Assembly (NCBI GenBank): GCA_963205175.1
Contig: CAUJIW010000145.1
Coordinates: 1-39,391, forward strand
Source of the DNA: Pseudomonadota bacterium
Lineage (GTDB): Bacteria > Pseudomonadota > Alphaproteobacteria > Sphingomonadales > Sphingomonadaceae
DNA length: 39,391 nt
Direction of reading: 5' to 3'
Part shown: positions 1 to 7,700 of the stretch, piece after piece
Layout: every line of letters starts with the position of its first letter
Numbering within the stretch: position 1 is the stretch's first letter
The notes under the pieces: generated by a model
Databases searched by the model: none
Told to the model about the DNA's origin: nothing
The model's input: the letters and a program-made list of their open reading frames with translations, nothing else
Translations under genes and position numbers: made by a program

Positions 1-594
1 GGGCTGTCCGGTCAACCGGCCATACCAGGCGACGCCGGCCTTCAGTGTCGGATTATGGGCGGCGTAGAGCCAGGTTATACGCCCGCCCCAGCAGAAGCCG
101 GTGATGCCAAGCTTATCCACCTGACCACCGTCGCCGCCGGCGAAGGCGGCCGTCGCGTCGAGGTCGCGCATTACCTGATCGTCGGGCACCTTGGCGACGA
201 TGGAGTCGACCAGAGTCTTGATGTCGCTGATCCGGGTGGGGTCGCCCTGACGGAAATAAAGGTCTGGCGCGATGGCGTAATAGCCGGCGTGGGCCAGCCG
301 GCGAACGATGTCCTGAATCCATGCATGGACGCCGAAAACCTCCTGCACCACGAGGATGACCGGCCTCGGTCCGCTGTCGGCCGGTCGGGCGCGGTAGGCG
401 GGGATAGTGCGGCCGTTCACCGGGACGTCGACCCAGGCGGTGTCGAGGCCGGCATCGTCGGTGGTCACGGCCGAGGCGGCCACCGGGCCTGCGGCCAGCG
501 CGAAGCCGGCGCCGGCGGTGGCGCGCATGGCCTGACGGCGGGAGAACTGGGCGGTGCGTACCCAGTTGATCGTCTCGGGCAGTCGGTCGGTCAT
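1..594 (-). CDS. Dienelactone hydrolase family protein, TAT-exported (3' end outside window)
   Basis: The first 198 codons read without a stop to the window edge, so the C-terminus is missing. Residues 19-40 hold a twin-arginine type export signal (SRRQAM then a hydrophobic Ala/Gly stretch). The mature part is an alpha/beta hydrolase of the dienelactone hydrolase family: the nucleophile motif GFCWGG carries Cys168, and the Glu85 in VVQEVFGVH matches the conserved family glutamate. The catalytic Asp and His would lie beyond the edge. The ATG at 594 is preceded by GGAG about 8 nt upstream. Family members hydrolyse dienelactones or other small esters; the substrate cannot be told here. Periplasmic location is inferred from the signal. 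Transcribed on minus, 127 bp downstream of fumC. Confidence 0.88.
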   Translation of the reverse strand, partial: MTDRLPETINWVRTAQFSRRQAMRATAGAGFALAAGPVAASAVTTDDAGLDTAWVDVPVNGRTIPAYRARPADSGPRPVILVVQEVFGVHAWIQDIVRRLAHAGYYAIAPDLYFRQGDPTRISDIKTLVDSIVAKVPDDQVMRDLDATAAFAGGDGGQVDKLGITGFCWGGRITWLYAAHNPTLKAGVAWYGRLTGQP

Positions 595-721
595 CGGGGA
601 ACTCCGAACAGGGGGTGTTCTGGTTGTGCCAGTGCTTCCGTCTGTTGTCATTGATCCTGTCGAGTCCCCACCGTGCGGGGCATGACGGCGTTGCCGGGAG
701 CGGCATCCGGCGAGTGGCAGG

Positions 722-2128
<1,407 letters not shown>

Positions 2129-2190
2129 GGTCACGTCAGCCTCCGGGGGCAGCAAAACCGCCGCCGCTGCCGTCAGGACCGGGCATGCCG

Positions 2191-2679
2191 TCAGGACTTC
2201 TTGCGGAAGCGGTCCAGGGTGATGACGTTGGTGGCCGGTTCATCGCTGGCGGGTTCCTCGGCGGCCGGCGCGTCGGTCGCCGCGATGGCGGGTTCGGCCT
2301 CGGGCGCGGCGGCTTCCACCTCGGGCGGCTGGAACTGCAGGCCGAAGTTCACCGCCGGGTCGACAAAGCCGATCAGCGCGTTGAACGGCACCACGATCTT
2401 GGTCGGCGTCTGGTTGAACGACAGGCCGACCTCGAAATAATCTTCGTGCACCTGCAAGTCCCAGAAGCGGTTCTGCAGCACGATGGTCATTTCGTCGGGA
2501 TACTTGTCCAGCAGCGATTTCGGCACCACCACACCAGGGTAGCGGGTGCGAAACGCGATGTAGAAGTGGTGGTTGCCGGGCAGGCCGGCCGGGTCGACGC
2601 CCTTGAGGATGCGCGCGACAACGCCGCGCAGGGCGGCCTGCACATAGTCTTCGTAGGGAATGAGCGATTCTGTGGTCAC
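2191..2679 (-). CDS. sspB: ClpXP adaptor SspB, alphaproteobacterial type
   Basis: Adaptor that delivers ssrA-tagged proteins to ClpXP. About 162 residues: an SspB fold ([13 protein letters not shown], then [19 protein letters not shown], and the [18 protein letters not shown] core) to about residue 115, then an Ala/Glu/Pro-rich acidic linker, then a short basic tail [11 protein letters not shown] of the kind that docks on the ClpX N-domain. The start is uncertain: the longest frame opens at a TTG at 2697, while GTG at 2679 gives a length and opening closer to relatives and was preferred. It sits immediately downstream of the tmRNA gene on the same strand and upstream of fumC. The tmRNA tag next door keeps the AANDN portion that alpha-type SspB recognises. 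Confidence 0.92.
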   Translation of the reverse strand: MTTESLIPYEDYVQAALRGVVARILKGVDPAGLPGNHHFYIAFRTRYPGVVVPKSLLDKYPDEMTIVLQNRFWDLQVHEDYFEVGLSFNQTPTKIVVPFNALIGFVDPAVNFGLQFQPPEVEAAAPEAEPAIAATDAPAAEEPASDEPATNVITLDRFRKKS

Positions 2680-2747
2680 GTCCCAACCGTGCGGCAAAGC
2701 GTTGGCGGCGTCAAGGCGGCTATCCGGCTAACATCATGAGTGGAGGG

Positions 2748-2799
2748 GCTTCTGTTGCCCGGCGCCCTCCCTGCCGCGGATTTCGCTTCTGTTGCCCGG
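2748..2799. repeat. 15-bp direct repeat inside the tmRNA coding piece
   Basis: GCTTCTGTTGCCCGG occurs exactly at 2748-2762 and 2785-2799 (37-bp period). Both copies lie after the tag, where the post-tag pseudoknots form, so one pseudoknot element appears to have been duplicated. Confidence 0.8.
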
Positions 2800-2849
2800 T
2801 GCGTTCCAAACCGCGCTATGGTTGAAGTAACCGCTCCCGTTAGGGTTGG

Positions 2850-2885
2850 TTACGCGGCCAGAGCGAATGCCTCGTTGTCGTTGGC
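2850..2885 (-). other. tmRNA proteolysis-tag reading frame
   Basis: Eleven codons plus TAA encode ANDNEAFALAA; with the alanine carried by tmRNA the appended tag is AANDNEAFALAA. The resume codon is GCC at 2885-2883. The terminal LAA is the ClpX/ClpA-type degron and AANDN is the part bound by alphaproteobacterial SspB. The tag is shorter and ends in ALAA, unlike the Caulobacter-type tag ending in AVAA. Confidence 0.95.
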
Positions 2886-2971
2886 ATTTGTCAGGTTTGA
2901 CCGTTTTTGCGGCGCAGTCAGGCCGGGCGAAAGTCTCGTCTTTCAACACACGTCGATCCTAGTTCGCCCCC

Positions 2972-3008
2972 ATCAGAACCGCCGCACCCTTGCGGGAAAC
3001 GGCGGTTG
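2972..3008 (-). other. tmRNA intervening segment with hairpin
   Basis: This 37-nt segment joins the two tmRNA pieces in the precursor and should be removed by processing. It contains a perfect 8-bp stem, AACCGCCG (3007-3000 on minus) with CGGCGGTT (2984-2977), which would hold the two acceptor strands close together before cleavage. Confidence 0.75.
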
Positions 3009-3097
3009 TGGTGGAGGCGCCGGGTACCGCCCCCGGGTCCGCTGTGCCTATTTCACGACACCATTTATCGCCATAGCCGCGCGAACGCGGCATCCCC

Positions 3098-3103
3098 AAT
3101 ATA
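3098..3103 (-). promoter_or_regulatory. Candidate -10 element of ssrA
   Basis: TATATT on minus lies about 7 nt before the presumed 5' end of the acceptor piece. No convincing -35 was found at 17 nt, so support is limited to position and base composition. Confidence 0.35.
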
Positions 3104-3147
3104 GGGACGGATCGACGGGAATAGAAGGGGAAAGCGTGCGACCGGAA

Positions 3148-3468
3148 TCAGACCAGGACTTCGGTGAACTCCATCAGCCCGCCGGAGGCTCCCACCATCG
3201 CCTTGCGCCGGGTGGCGAACAGCCGGACATGGCGCACCGGCACCAGCTGGCCGATCTTGGCGGCGATCACCCGGGCGCGGGTATATTCGAGGTCCGGCAC
3301 CGTCACCTCGACCTCCATCTCGTCCTCGCCGCGCCGGTTGGCGGTCAGGCATTCGGGCACATGGTTGTTCAGCGCGAAGAACTCCAGCACCCGCGACAGG
3401 GCGCCAGGGTCCTGCTCCGTCACCACCCGGTAGGTGAAACCCTCATTGCTCGGCATGACCATTGTCAT
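3148..3468 (-). CDS. ACT-domain protein
   Basis: A stand-alone ACT-like protein of 106 residues. After a short start (MTMVMPSNEG) it shows the fold's pattern: strand YRVVTEQ, the DPGALSRVLEFFALNNH helix turn typical of ACT domains, then EMEVEVTVPDL and a second helix TRARVIAAKIGQLV. ACT domains bind amino acids and related ligands and regulate enzymes; with no partner domain this is probably a small regulator. It is divergent from an Lrp/AsnC regulator 130 bp away, whose C-terminal RAM domain is also ligand-binding, so a shared amino-acid signal is a reasonable inference. The start was set at the ATG at 3468, which has GTGGA just upstream; longer in-frame extensions look unlike protein. Specific function unknown. 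Confidence 0.8.
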   Translation of the reverse strand: MTMVMPSNEGFTYRVVTEQDPGALSRVLEFFALNNHVPECLTANRRGEDEMEVEVTVPDLEYTRARVIAAKIGQLVPVRHVRLFATRRKAMVGASGGLMEFTEVLV

Positions 3469-3558
3469 CAATCCACAGTTCAAGCGAAAATCATGCAGTT
3501 TATAGGCGGATGAACGCGGAAAATCTTTGCAAACTTGCGGAATATGGCTGATATGGCG

Positions 3559-3580
3559 CATTAATCATCCACTCATAATG
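3559..3580. promoter_or_regulatory. Inverted repeat in the divergent ACT/Lrp promoter region
   Basis: CATTA (3559-3563) and TAATG (3576-3580) form an inverted repeat with a 12-nt spacer in the AT-rich gap, 18 nt before the Lrp-family start codon. Lrp/AsnC regulators often autoregulate through such sites; this is only a candidate. Confidence 0.25.
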
Positions 3581-3597
3581 TAGATGTTGGAAAGGCC

Positions 3598-4071
3598 ATG
3601 CAACACGCGCTCGATCGCCTCGACCGCCGCATCCTCGCCCTGCTGCAGCAGGACGCCAGCCTGTCGGCGGCCGAGATCGCCGAACGGGTCGGCCTGTCGC
3701 AGTCGCCGTGCTGGCGGCGCATCCAGCGCCTGCGCGAGGCCGGTTTCATCCGCGCCCAGGTGGCGCTGCTCGACCGTCGCAAGCTGGGGCTGAACGCGCA
3801 GATCTTCGCCCAGGTGCGGCTGTCGGCGCACGGGCGGGCGCATCTGGACGAATTCACCGCCGCCATCCGCGAGATTCCCCAGGTGCTGGAATGCTATGTG
3901 ATGATGGGCGAGACCGATTTTTTCCTGCGCATCGTCGCCGCCGACATCGAGGCCTATGAGCGCTTCTTCTTCGACACCCTGTCGAAGCTGCCCGGGGTGC
4001 AGGAAATCAAGTCGACCATCGCGCTATCGGAGATCAAGCACACCACCGCCCTGCCGCTGGAGGAGCGGTAG
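3598..4071 (+). CDS. Lrp/AsnC family transcriptional regulator
   Basis: A 157-residue regulator of normal family length. The N-terminal helix-turn-helix (about residues 3-60) contains LDRRILALLQQDASLSAAEIA followed by the recognition-helix motif LSQSPCWRRIQRL. The C-terminal RAM/AsnC effector domain (about 65-145) carries VLECYVMMGETDFFLRIVA. Such proteins form octamers that sense amino acids and regulate amino-acid metabolism or transport genes. The ATG at 3598 has GGAAAGG 4 nt upstream. It is divergent from the ACT protein; the shared 130-bp AT-rich gap probably holds both promoters. No target can be assigned beyond that neighbour. Confidence 0.95.
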   Translation: MQHALDRLDRRILALLQQDASLSAAEIAERVGLSQSPCWRRIQRLREAGFIRAQVALLDRRKLGLNAQIFAQVRLSAHGRAHLDEFTAAIREIPQVLECYVMMGETDFFLRIVAADIEAYERFFFDTLSKLPGVQEIKSTIALSEIKHTTALPLEER

Positions 4072-4446
4072 GCGCTGAGGGCGGGGGCGGGGATCGCGCC
4101 GCTGTGGCGGCCAAGGGTGAAAAGTGGGGTGGATCCGCCGTCTTTGGTGGCCTCCTGCCAGGCTGATGACACGGCACACCGACCACCCCGGGCGTGGGCA
4201 GACTGCCACGATATGTCAGTGTCAGCAGATATTCAACCCCCGCGGTTGTTGTGCCCGCGGTAGTTATGATTGCGCGCGAGAGCGATAAGTGGGGTGGATC
4301 CGCCGTCTTTGTTGGCCTTCTGCCAGGCTCATGACACGGCACACCGACCACCCCGGGCGTGGGCAGACGACGATATTAGGCTGATAGCCGCTCTTTTGCA
4401 AGGTTTGCGGCGATCCGGCCGGGATCGTGCCGCCCTCGCGCAAGAA
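4072..4446. other. Gene-free region with duplicated segment
   Basis: No convincing gene is present between the Lrp regulator and the terminator of the lipoprotein gene. The frames that exist here are built on the two 82-bp repeats and have no recognisable protein features. A CCGCGG-rich short inverted repeat occurs near 4238-4261. Confidence 0.6.
4122..4368. repeat. Pair of 82-bp direct repeats
   Basis: Copy 1 is 4122-4203 and copy 2 is 4287-4368 (165-bp period, 83-bp spacer). They differ at three positions by eye. Weak homology continues for a few bases after both copies (ACGATAT). Each copy contains GGATCC and the short palindrome CCCGGG. It may be a dispersed extragenic repeat family or a local duplication; no terminal inverted repeats or transposase are seen. 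Confidence 0.85.
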
Positions 4447-4473
4447 AGCCGGTGACGACGGGCGTCACCGGCT
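4447..4473 (-). terminator. Rho-independent terminator of the lipoprotein gene
   Basis: A perfect 11-bp stem AGCCGGTGACG with a 5-nt loop, followed on minus by TTTCTT. It lies about 80 bp beyond the stop of the minus-strand lipoprotein gene. Confidence 0.8.
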
Positions 4474-4552
4474 GTGAGGTATGGCAGAACCGGCACGGGC
4501 GCCGGATGCCAGGAGTCAACCGGATATCAGGGGCATGAGGTTGGCTCGGGGA

Positions 4553-5029
4553 CTATTTCACGATTTTCCAGGCGCCGTCCGGCTGGCGGCAGGCAGTGCC
4601 GTAGGCGGTTTCCTTCTTGCCGCCGATCTCCACCGTCTGTGTGAACTCGCGGCAATACTGGTCCTTGTCGTTCTTGTAGGCGGGCTTGGCCTCGGTCCAG
4701 CCGGAGTGGCCGGTATCGGGGTTGTACCAGGTGCCGCGCTCGCCGGAGCGGCGGCGTTCCAGCGTCTCGTACTGGGCGCGCTCGGCCTCCAGCCGGTCGG
4801 CCTTGTCGAGGCCCTTGCCGATCTGGTTGCCGATCAGGCCGCCGATGATGGTGCCCGCGGCCACGGCGATGACGCCGCCCGAGCCGTCGTTATCGATGGC
4901 GGAGCCCGCCCAGGCGCCGAGCGCGGCGCCCGCCAGCGTGCCGACGCCTTCCTTGTTGGCCTCGCAGGCGGCCAGCGACAGGGCGGCGGCGGTCAGCAGG
5001 GCCGCGCGGGCGAAGGTCTTGGTGATCAT
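4553..5029 (-). CDS. Glycine-zipper outer-membrane lipoprotein (17-kDa surface antigen type)
   Basis: 158 residues with a lipoprotein signal: basic start, hydrophobic run, and lipobox LAAC with Cys22. Then comes a glycine-zipper segment (GVGTLAGAALGAWAGSAI and GGVIAVAAGTIIGGLIGNQIGKGLD), a basic/acidic helix, and a C-terminal domain with CREFTQTVEIGG and ACRQPDGAWKIV, the pattern of rickettsial 17-kDa/RSAG-like surface antigens. The ATG at 5029 was chosen because GGAGT lies 7 nt upstream; a GTG two codons earlier is too close to it. Role: probably outer-membrane-associated, exact function unknown for the family. It lies downstream of the PepSY two-component operon on the same strand. Confidence 0.85.
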   Translation of the reverse strand: MITKTFARAALLTAAALSLAACEANKEGVGTLAGAALGAWAGSAIDNDGSGGVIAVAAGTIIGGLIGNQIGKGLDKADRLEAERAQYETLERRRSGERGTWYNPDTGHSGWTEAKPAYKNDKDQYCREFTQTVEIGGKKETAYGTACRQPDGAWKIVK

Positions 5030-5119
5030 CGTCACACTCCAGAAGCTCTCAACGTCGAACTTGAGGGTGAAACTAGGGGCGGCTGCCTGAACTGCGGCTG
5101 AACAATGGACGCAGGCGGT

Positions 5120-6550
5120 TTATTCCGCCGCCGGCAGAACGACGACGACGGCCAGTCCGCCAAGGTCGGCGGAGCGTTCCAGCCACACCTTGCCGCCGAC
5201 GATCTCGGCGATGTCGCGCACGATCGCCATGCCGATGCCGGTGCCCGTCGAGGTCTCGTCAAGCCGCACGCCGCGCTCGAACAGCTTGCTCCATTCGCTG
5301 GCGGGAATGCCCTGGCCGTCGTCCTCGACGGTGAGGGTCAGGAACGGCTCGTCGTCCTCGCGCGGGGCGAGCCGCACGCTCACCCGCACCCGCTGGCCGC
5401 CATATTTGCAGGCGTTGTCGAGCAGGTTGCCGAGCATTTCCTCCAGATCCTGGCGTTCACCGCGAAACGCCAGCTCCGGGTCGCCCACCAGCTCGATGTG
5501 CACGCCCTTGTCGACGTAGATGCGCTCCAGTGCCCGCTTCAGACTTTCCAGCGAACGCCACACCGGCGTGCGGGCGCCAATCGCCGCCCGCCGGCCGAGC
5601 GCGCGGGCGCGGGCCAGATGGTGGTCGACATGGCGCTTCATCAGCGCCACCTGGGCCAGCACGGCCTGGCCCAGCGGGGTGTCGTCGCCGCGCGCCTCGT
5701 TCAGCAGCACGCTCATCGGGGTTTTCAGCGCGTGGGCCAGATTGCCGGCATGGGTGCGGGCCTGCTCCGACTGGACCTCGGTGTGGGCCAGCAGCGCGTT
5801 CATCTCGTGCACCAGCGGGCGGATTTCCGGGGGAAACGAGGGCTCGTCGATGCGGCTGGCCTCGCCGGAGCGGATCTCGGTCAGCGCCCGCTGTACCCGG
5901 CGCAGCGGCCACAGCCCGTAGGTCGCCAGCAGGGCGGCAAGGATCAGCAGCCCGGAGGCGAGGATCACCAGTGACCACACCAGCACCCGGCGATAGGCGT
6001 GAATCTGCGCCTGCAACTCGTCCACCCGCACCGCGACGGCGAAGCGGAAGATGCGCGGCGAGCCCGGCAGCACCGCGTCGCGCTCGGCGATGCGCAACGT
6101 CTCGTCGCTGTAGACGGCGACGGTGCGGTAGGTGCCGTCGAAATTGACCTTGTCGGGCGCGTAGGGCAGCGCCCGGTCCCACAGCGAGCGCGAGCGGAAC
6201 GGCGTGATCCCCTTGCCGGAGACCTGCCAGTAGAGGCCGGAATAGGGCTCGAAGAAGCGCTGGTCGCCCAGCGGCCGGGTGAAGCGCACCTCGCCGGCGG
6301 GGTCGATCTCGGCCGAGGCGATCATCGAGCGGACATACTGGCTCAGCTGGTCGTCGAAGTTGCGGGTCAGGGTGTCGGCGAGCACGCGGTCGAGCGCCAG
6401 GCCACCGCCCAGCAGCAGCGGCAGGAAGGTGGCGGCGGCAAGCGCCAGCATGCGCCGCGACAGCGAGCCGCGTCGCAGGACCCACAGCCGCTCGCCCAGC
6501 CGGGGCAGGCCGGCGAGCCTAGGCGGGTGTGTCTTCGAGGCAGTATCCAA
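5120..6550 (-). CDS. Sensor histidine kinase, PhoQ/QseC-like
   Basis: A 476-residue inner-membrane kinase. It has TM1 (about 35-55), a periplasmic sensing region (about 56-188), TM2 (about 189-211), then a HAMP-like linker. The phospho-acceptor is His273 in NLAHALKTPMSVL. The ATPase domain has an N-box NLLDNACKYG (375-384), DDGQGIP (about 410-416) and GTGIGMAI (about 436-443). The opening frame begins at a TTG at 6550, overlapping the upstream response regulator by 32 bp; no ATG occurs before residue 34, so the true start could be slightly downstream. Paired with the regulator and a PepSY protein. PhoQ-type kinases usually sense divalent cations or envelope stress; the ligand here is unknown. 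Confidence 0.93.
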   Translation of the reverse strand: MDTASKTHPPRLAGLPRLGERLWVLRRGSLSRRMLALAAATFLPLLLGGGLALDRVLADTLTRNFDDQLSQYVRSMIASAEIDPAGEVRFTRPLGDQRFFEPYSGLYWQVSGKGITPFRSRSLWDRALPYAPDKVNFDGTYRTVAVYSDETLRIAERDAVLPGSPRIFRFAVAVRVDELQAQIHAYRRVLVWSLVILASGLLILAALLATYGLWPLRRVQRALTEIRSGEASRIDEPSFPPEIRPLVHEMNALLAHTEVQSEQARTHAGNLAHALKTPMSVLLNEARGDDTPLGQAVLAQVALMKRHVDHHLARARALGRRAAIGARTPVWRSLESLKRALERIYVDKGVHIELVGDPELAFRGERQDLEEMLGNLLDNACKYGGQRVRVSVRLAPREDDEPFLTLTVEDDGQGIPASEWSKLFERGVRLDETSTGTGIGMAIVRDIAEIVGGKVWLERSADLGGLAVVVVLPAAE

Positions 6551-7184
6551 GGCCGCGCACCGTTCTGATGAGGTCGACGCCGAGCTTCTTGCGGATGCGG
6601 GTGACGAACACCTCGATGGTGTTGGAGTCCCGGTCGAAATCCTGATCGTAGATGTGCTCGGTCAGTTCCGTGCGGGAAATCACCTTGCCCTTGTGGTGCA
6701 TGAGATAGGCCAGCAGCTTGTATTCCTGGGCGGTCAGCCGCACCGCCTCGCCATTGACGGTGACGCGGCTTGAGCGGGTGTCGAGCACCACCGGACCGGC
6801 CTCGATCTCGGAGGAGGCGAGCCCGCTGGTGCGGCGGATCAGTGCGCGTACCCGCGCCAGCAGTTCCTCCATCTGGAACGGCTTGGCGAGATAGTCGTCG
6901 GCGCCGGCGTCCAGCCCCGCCACCTTGTCGGACCAGGAATCCCGCGCCGTCAGTACCAGTACCGGCATGGCGCGGCCGTCGCGCCGCCAGCGTTCGAGCA
7001 CGGTGATGCCGTCGATCTTCGGCAGGCCGAGATCGAGGATGACGGCGTCGTAGGTCTCGGTGGCGCCGAGGAAGTGGCCGTCCTCGCCGTCACCGGCGGC
7101 GTCCACCGCGTAGCCGACACCTTCCAGCGCCGTTTTCAGCTGGCGTTGCAGTGCCGGTTCGTCCTCGACCAGGAGCAGTCTCAT
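6519..7184 (-). CDS. OmpR/PhoP-family response regulator
   Basis: 221 residues. The receiver domain has the acidic pair EDE (7-9), phospho-acceptor Asp51 in VILDLGLPKIDG, Thr79 and Lys101. The C-terminal winged helix (about 125-218) has LTAQEYKLLAYLMHHKGKVISR and NTIEVFVTRIRKKLG, the DNA-recognition helix, and ends with the standard IRTVRGLGYCLE. Its stop lies inside the kinase gene, so the two are translationally coupled. It begins 22 bp after the PepSY gene stop, giving the order PepSY-regulator-kinase, common for PhoPQ-like systems in which the PepSY protein modulates the kinase. Autoregulation is likely but no operator was identified. Confidence 0.97.
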   Translation of the reverse strand: MRLLLVEDEPALQRQLKTALEGVGYAVDAAGDGEDGHFLGATETYDAVILDLGLPKIDGITVLERWRRDGRAMPVLVLTARDSWSDKVAGLDAGADDYLAKPFQMEELLARVRALIRRTSGLASSEIEAGPVVLDTRSSRVTVNGEAVRLTAQEYKLLAYLMHHKGKVISRTELTEHIYDQDFDRDSNTIEVFVTRIRKKLGVDLIRTVRGLGYCLEDTPA

Positions 7185-7206
7185 GCCGGTATCTTCCCCT
7201 CAGTGA

Positions 7207-7605
7207 TCAGTCGCCGCGCACCGCCAGTATCTGGCCGGTCTGGGCGTTGACATCGACGCGGACCACGGCGCCGCTGGGCCGCCGGTAGGTCAGGCGATAG
7301 ACATACAACCCCTGCCGCGCCCCGCCATCATCCATTTCCACGCCCAGAAACTCGCCACCGACCCGGCGGGCGACGATGGCGCGGATCTGGGCCAGCGACA
7401 GGATCTGGCCGGCATTGACGGCGCGATAGGCCTCGTCCTGCTCATCGTCGACGCGCCGGCCAGCGGCACGCGGCGGCGGTGGTCGGTCGGGCCGTGCCTG
7501 TCGTTCCTGACGTGAGTCGTCCCGCCAGGCCTGGGCCGGCGATGCCAGCATCAGGCCAAGCAGGGCGGCGCCCAGCAGCCGCGAAAAAGTCTGACGCATG
7601 TTCAT
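7207..7605 (-). CDS. Periplasmic PepSY-domain protein
   Basis: 132 residues with a Sec signal (MNMRQTFSRLLGAALLGLMLASPAQA), a low-complexity Arg/Pro/Asp linker (about 27-60), and one PepSY domain (about 65-131) with ILSLAQIRAIVARR and the hallmark GAVVRVDVNAQTGQILAVRG. PepSY proteins are thought to inhibit proteases or modulate envelope sensors. It is the first gene of the operon with the response regulator and kinase and is divergent from uup (95-bp gap). The ATG at 7605 was used; a second ATG two codons in is equally possible. No strong ribosome-binding sequence precedes either. Confidence 0.88.
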   Translation of the reverse strand: MNMRQTFSRLLGAALLGLMLASPAQAWRDDSRQERQARPDRPPPPRAAGRRVDDEQDEAYRAVNAGQILSLAQIRAIVARRVGGEFLGVEMDDGGARQGLYVYRLTYRRPSGAVVRVDVNAQTGQILAVRGD

Positions 7606-7700
7606 GGATGCGCTATCTACCTCTGCCCCCGTGAACCCGCCATGAACATGCCGTTCATGGTCCGGCGGCGTGTTCTAGCAGTTGTATCGGCCAAGAAACA

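Larger units (their letters stand above)
2740..3091 (-). ncRNA. ssrA: Circularly permuted two-piece tmRNA
   Basis: Read on minus, the acceptor piece comes first (about 3091-3009) and ends in an encoded CCA at 3009. A 37-nt intervening segment follows (3008-2972), then the coding piece from 2971 down to about 2740. The 5' strand GGGGGCG (2971-2965) pairs over 7 bp with CGCCTCC just before ACCA, including the G3-U70 wobble that marks alanine acceptors. A T-stem CCGGG/CCCGG directly abuts the acceptor strand. GGATCGACG of the D-like region and the tag frame (2885-2850) follow in the coding piece. The permuted order is the known alphaproteobacterial arrangement. Outer ends are estimates: the 5' end from a TATATT -10 candidate at 3103-3098, the 3' end from the last pseudoknot-like stem. 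Confidence 0.95.

Noticed and set aside
2734..2949. 71-codon minus frame over the tmRNA coding piece
   Set aside because: It reads the structural RNA; the only real frame there is the 11-codon tag.
4034..4351. 105-codon minus frame over the 82-bp repeats
   Set aside because: Its two repeated peptide segments come only from the DNA repeat; no gene evidence.
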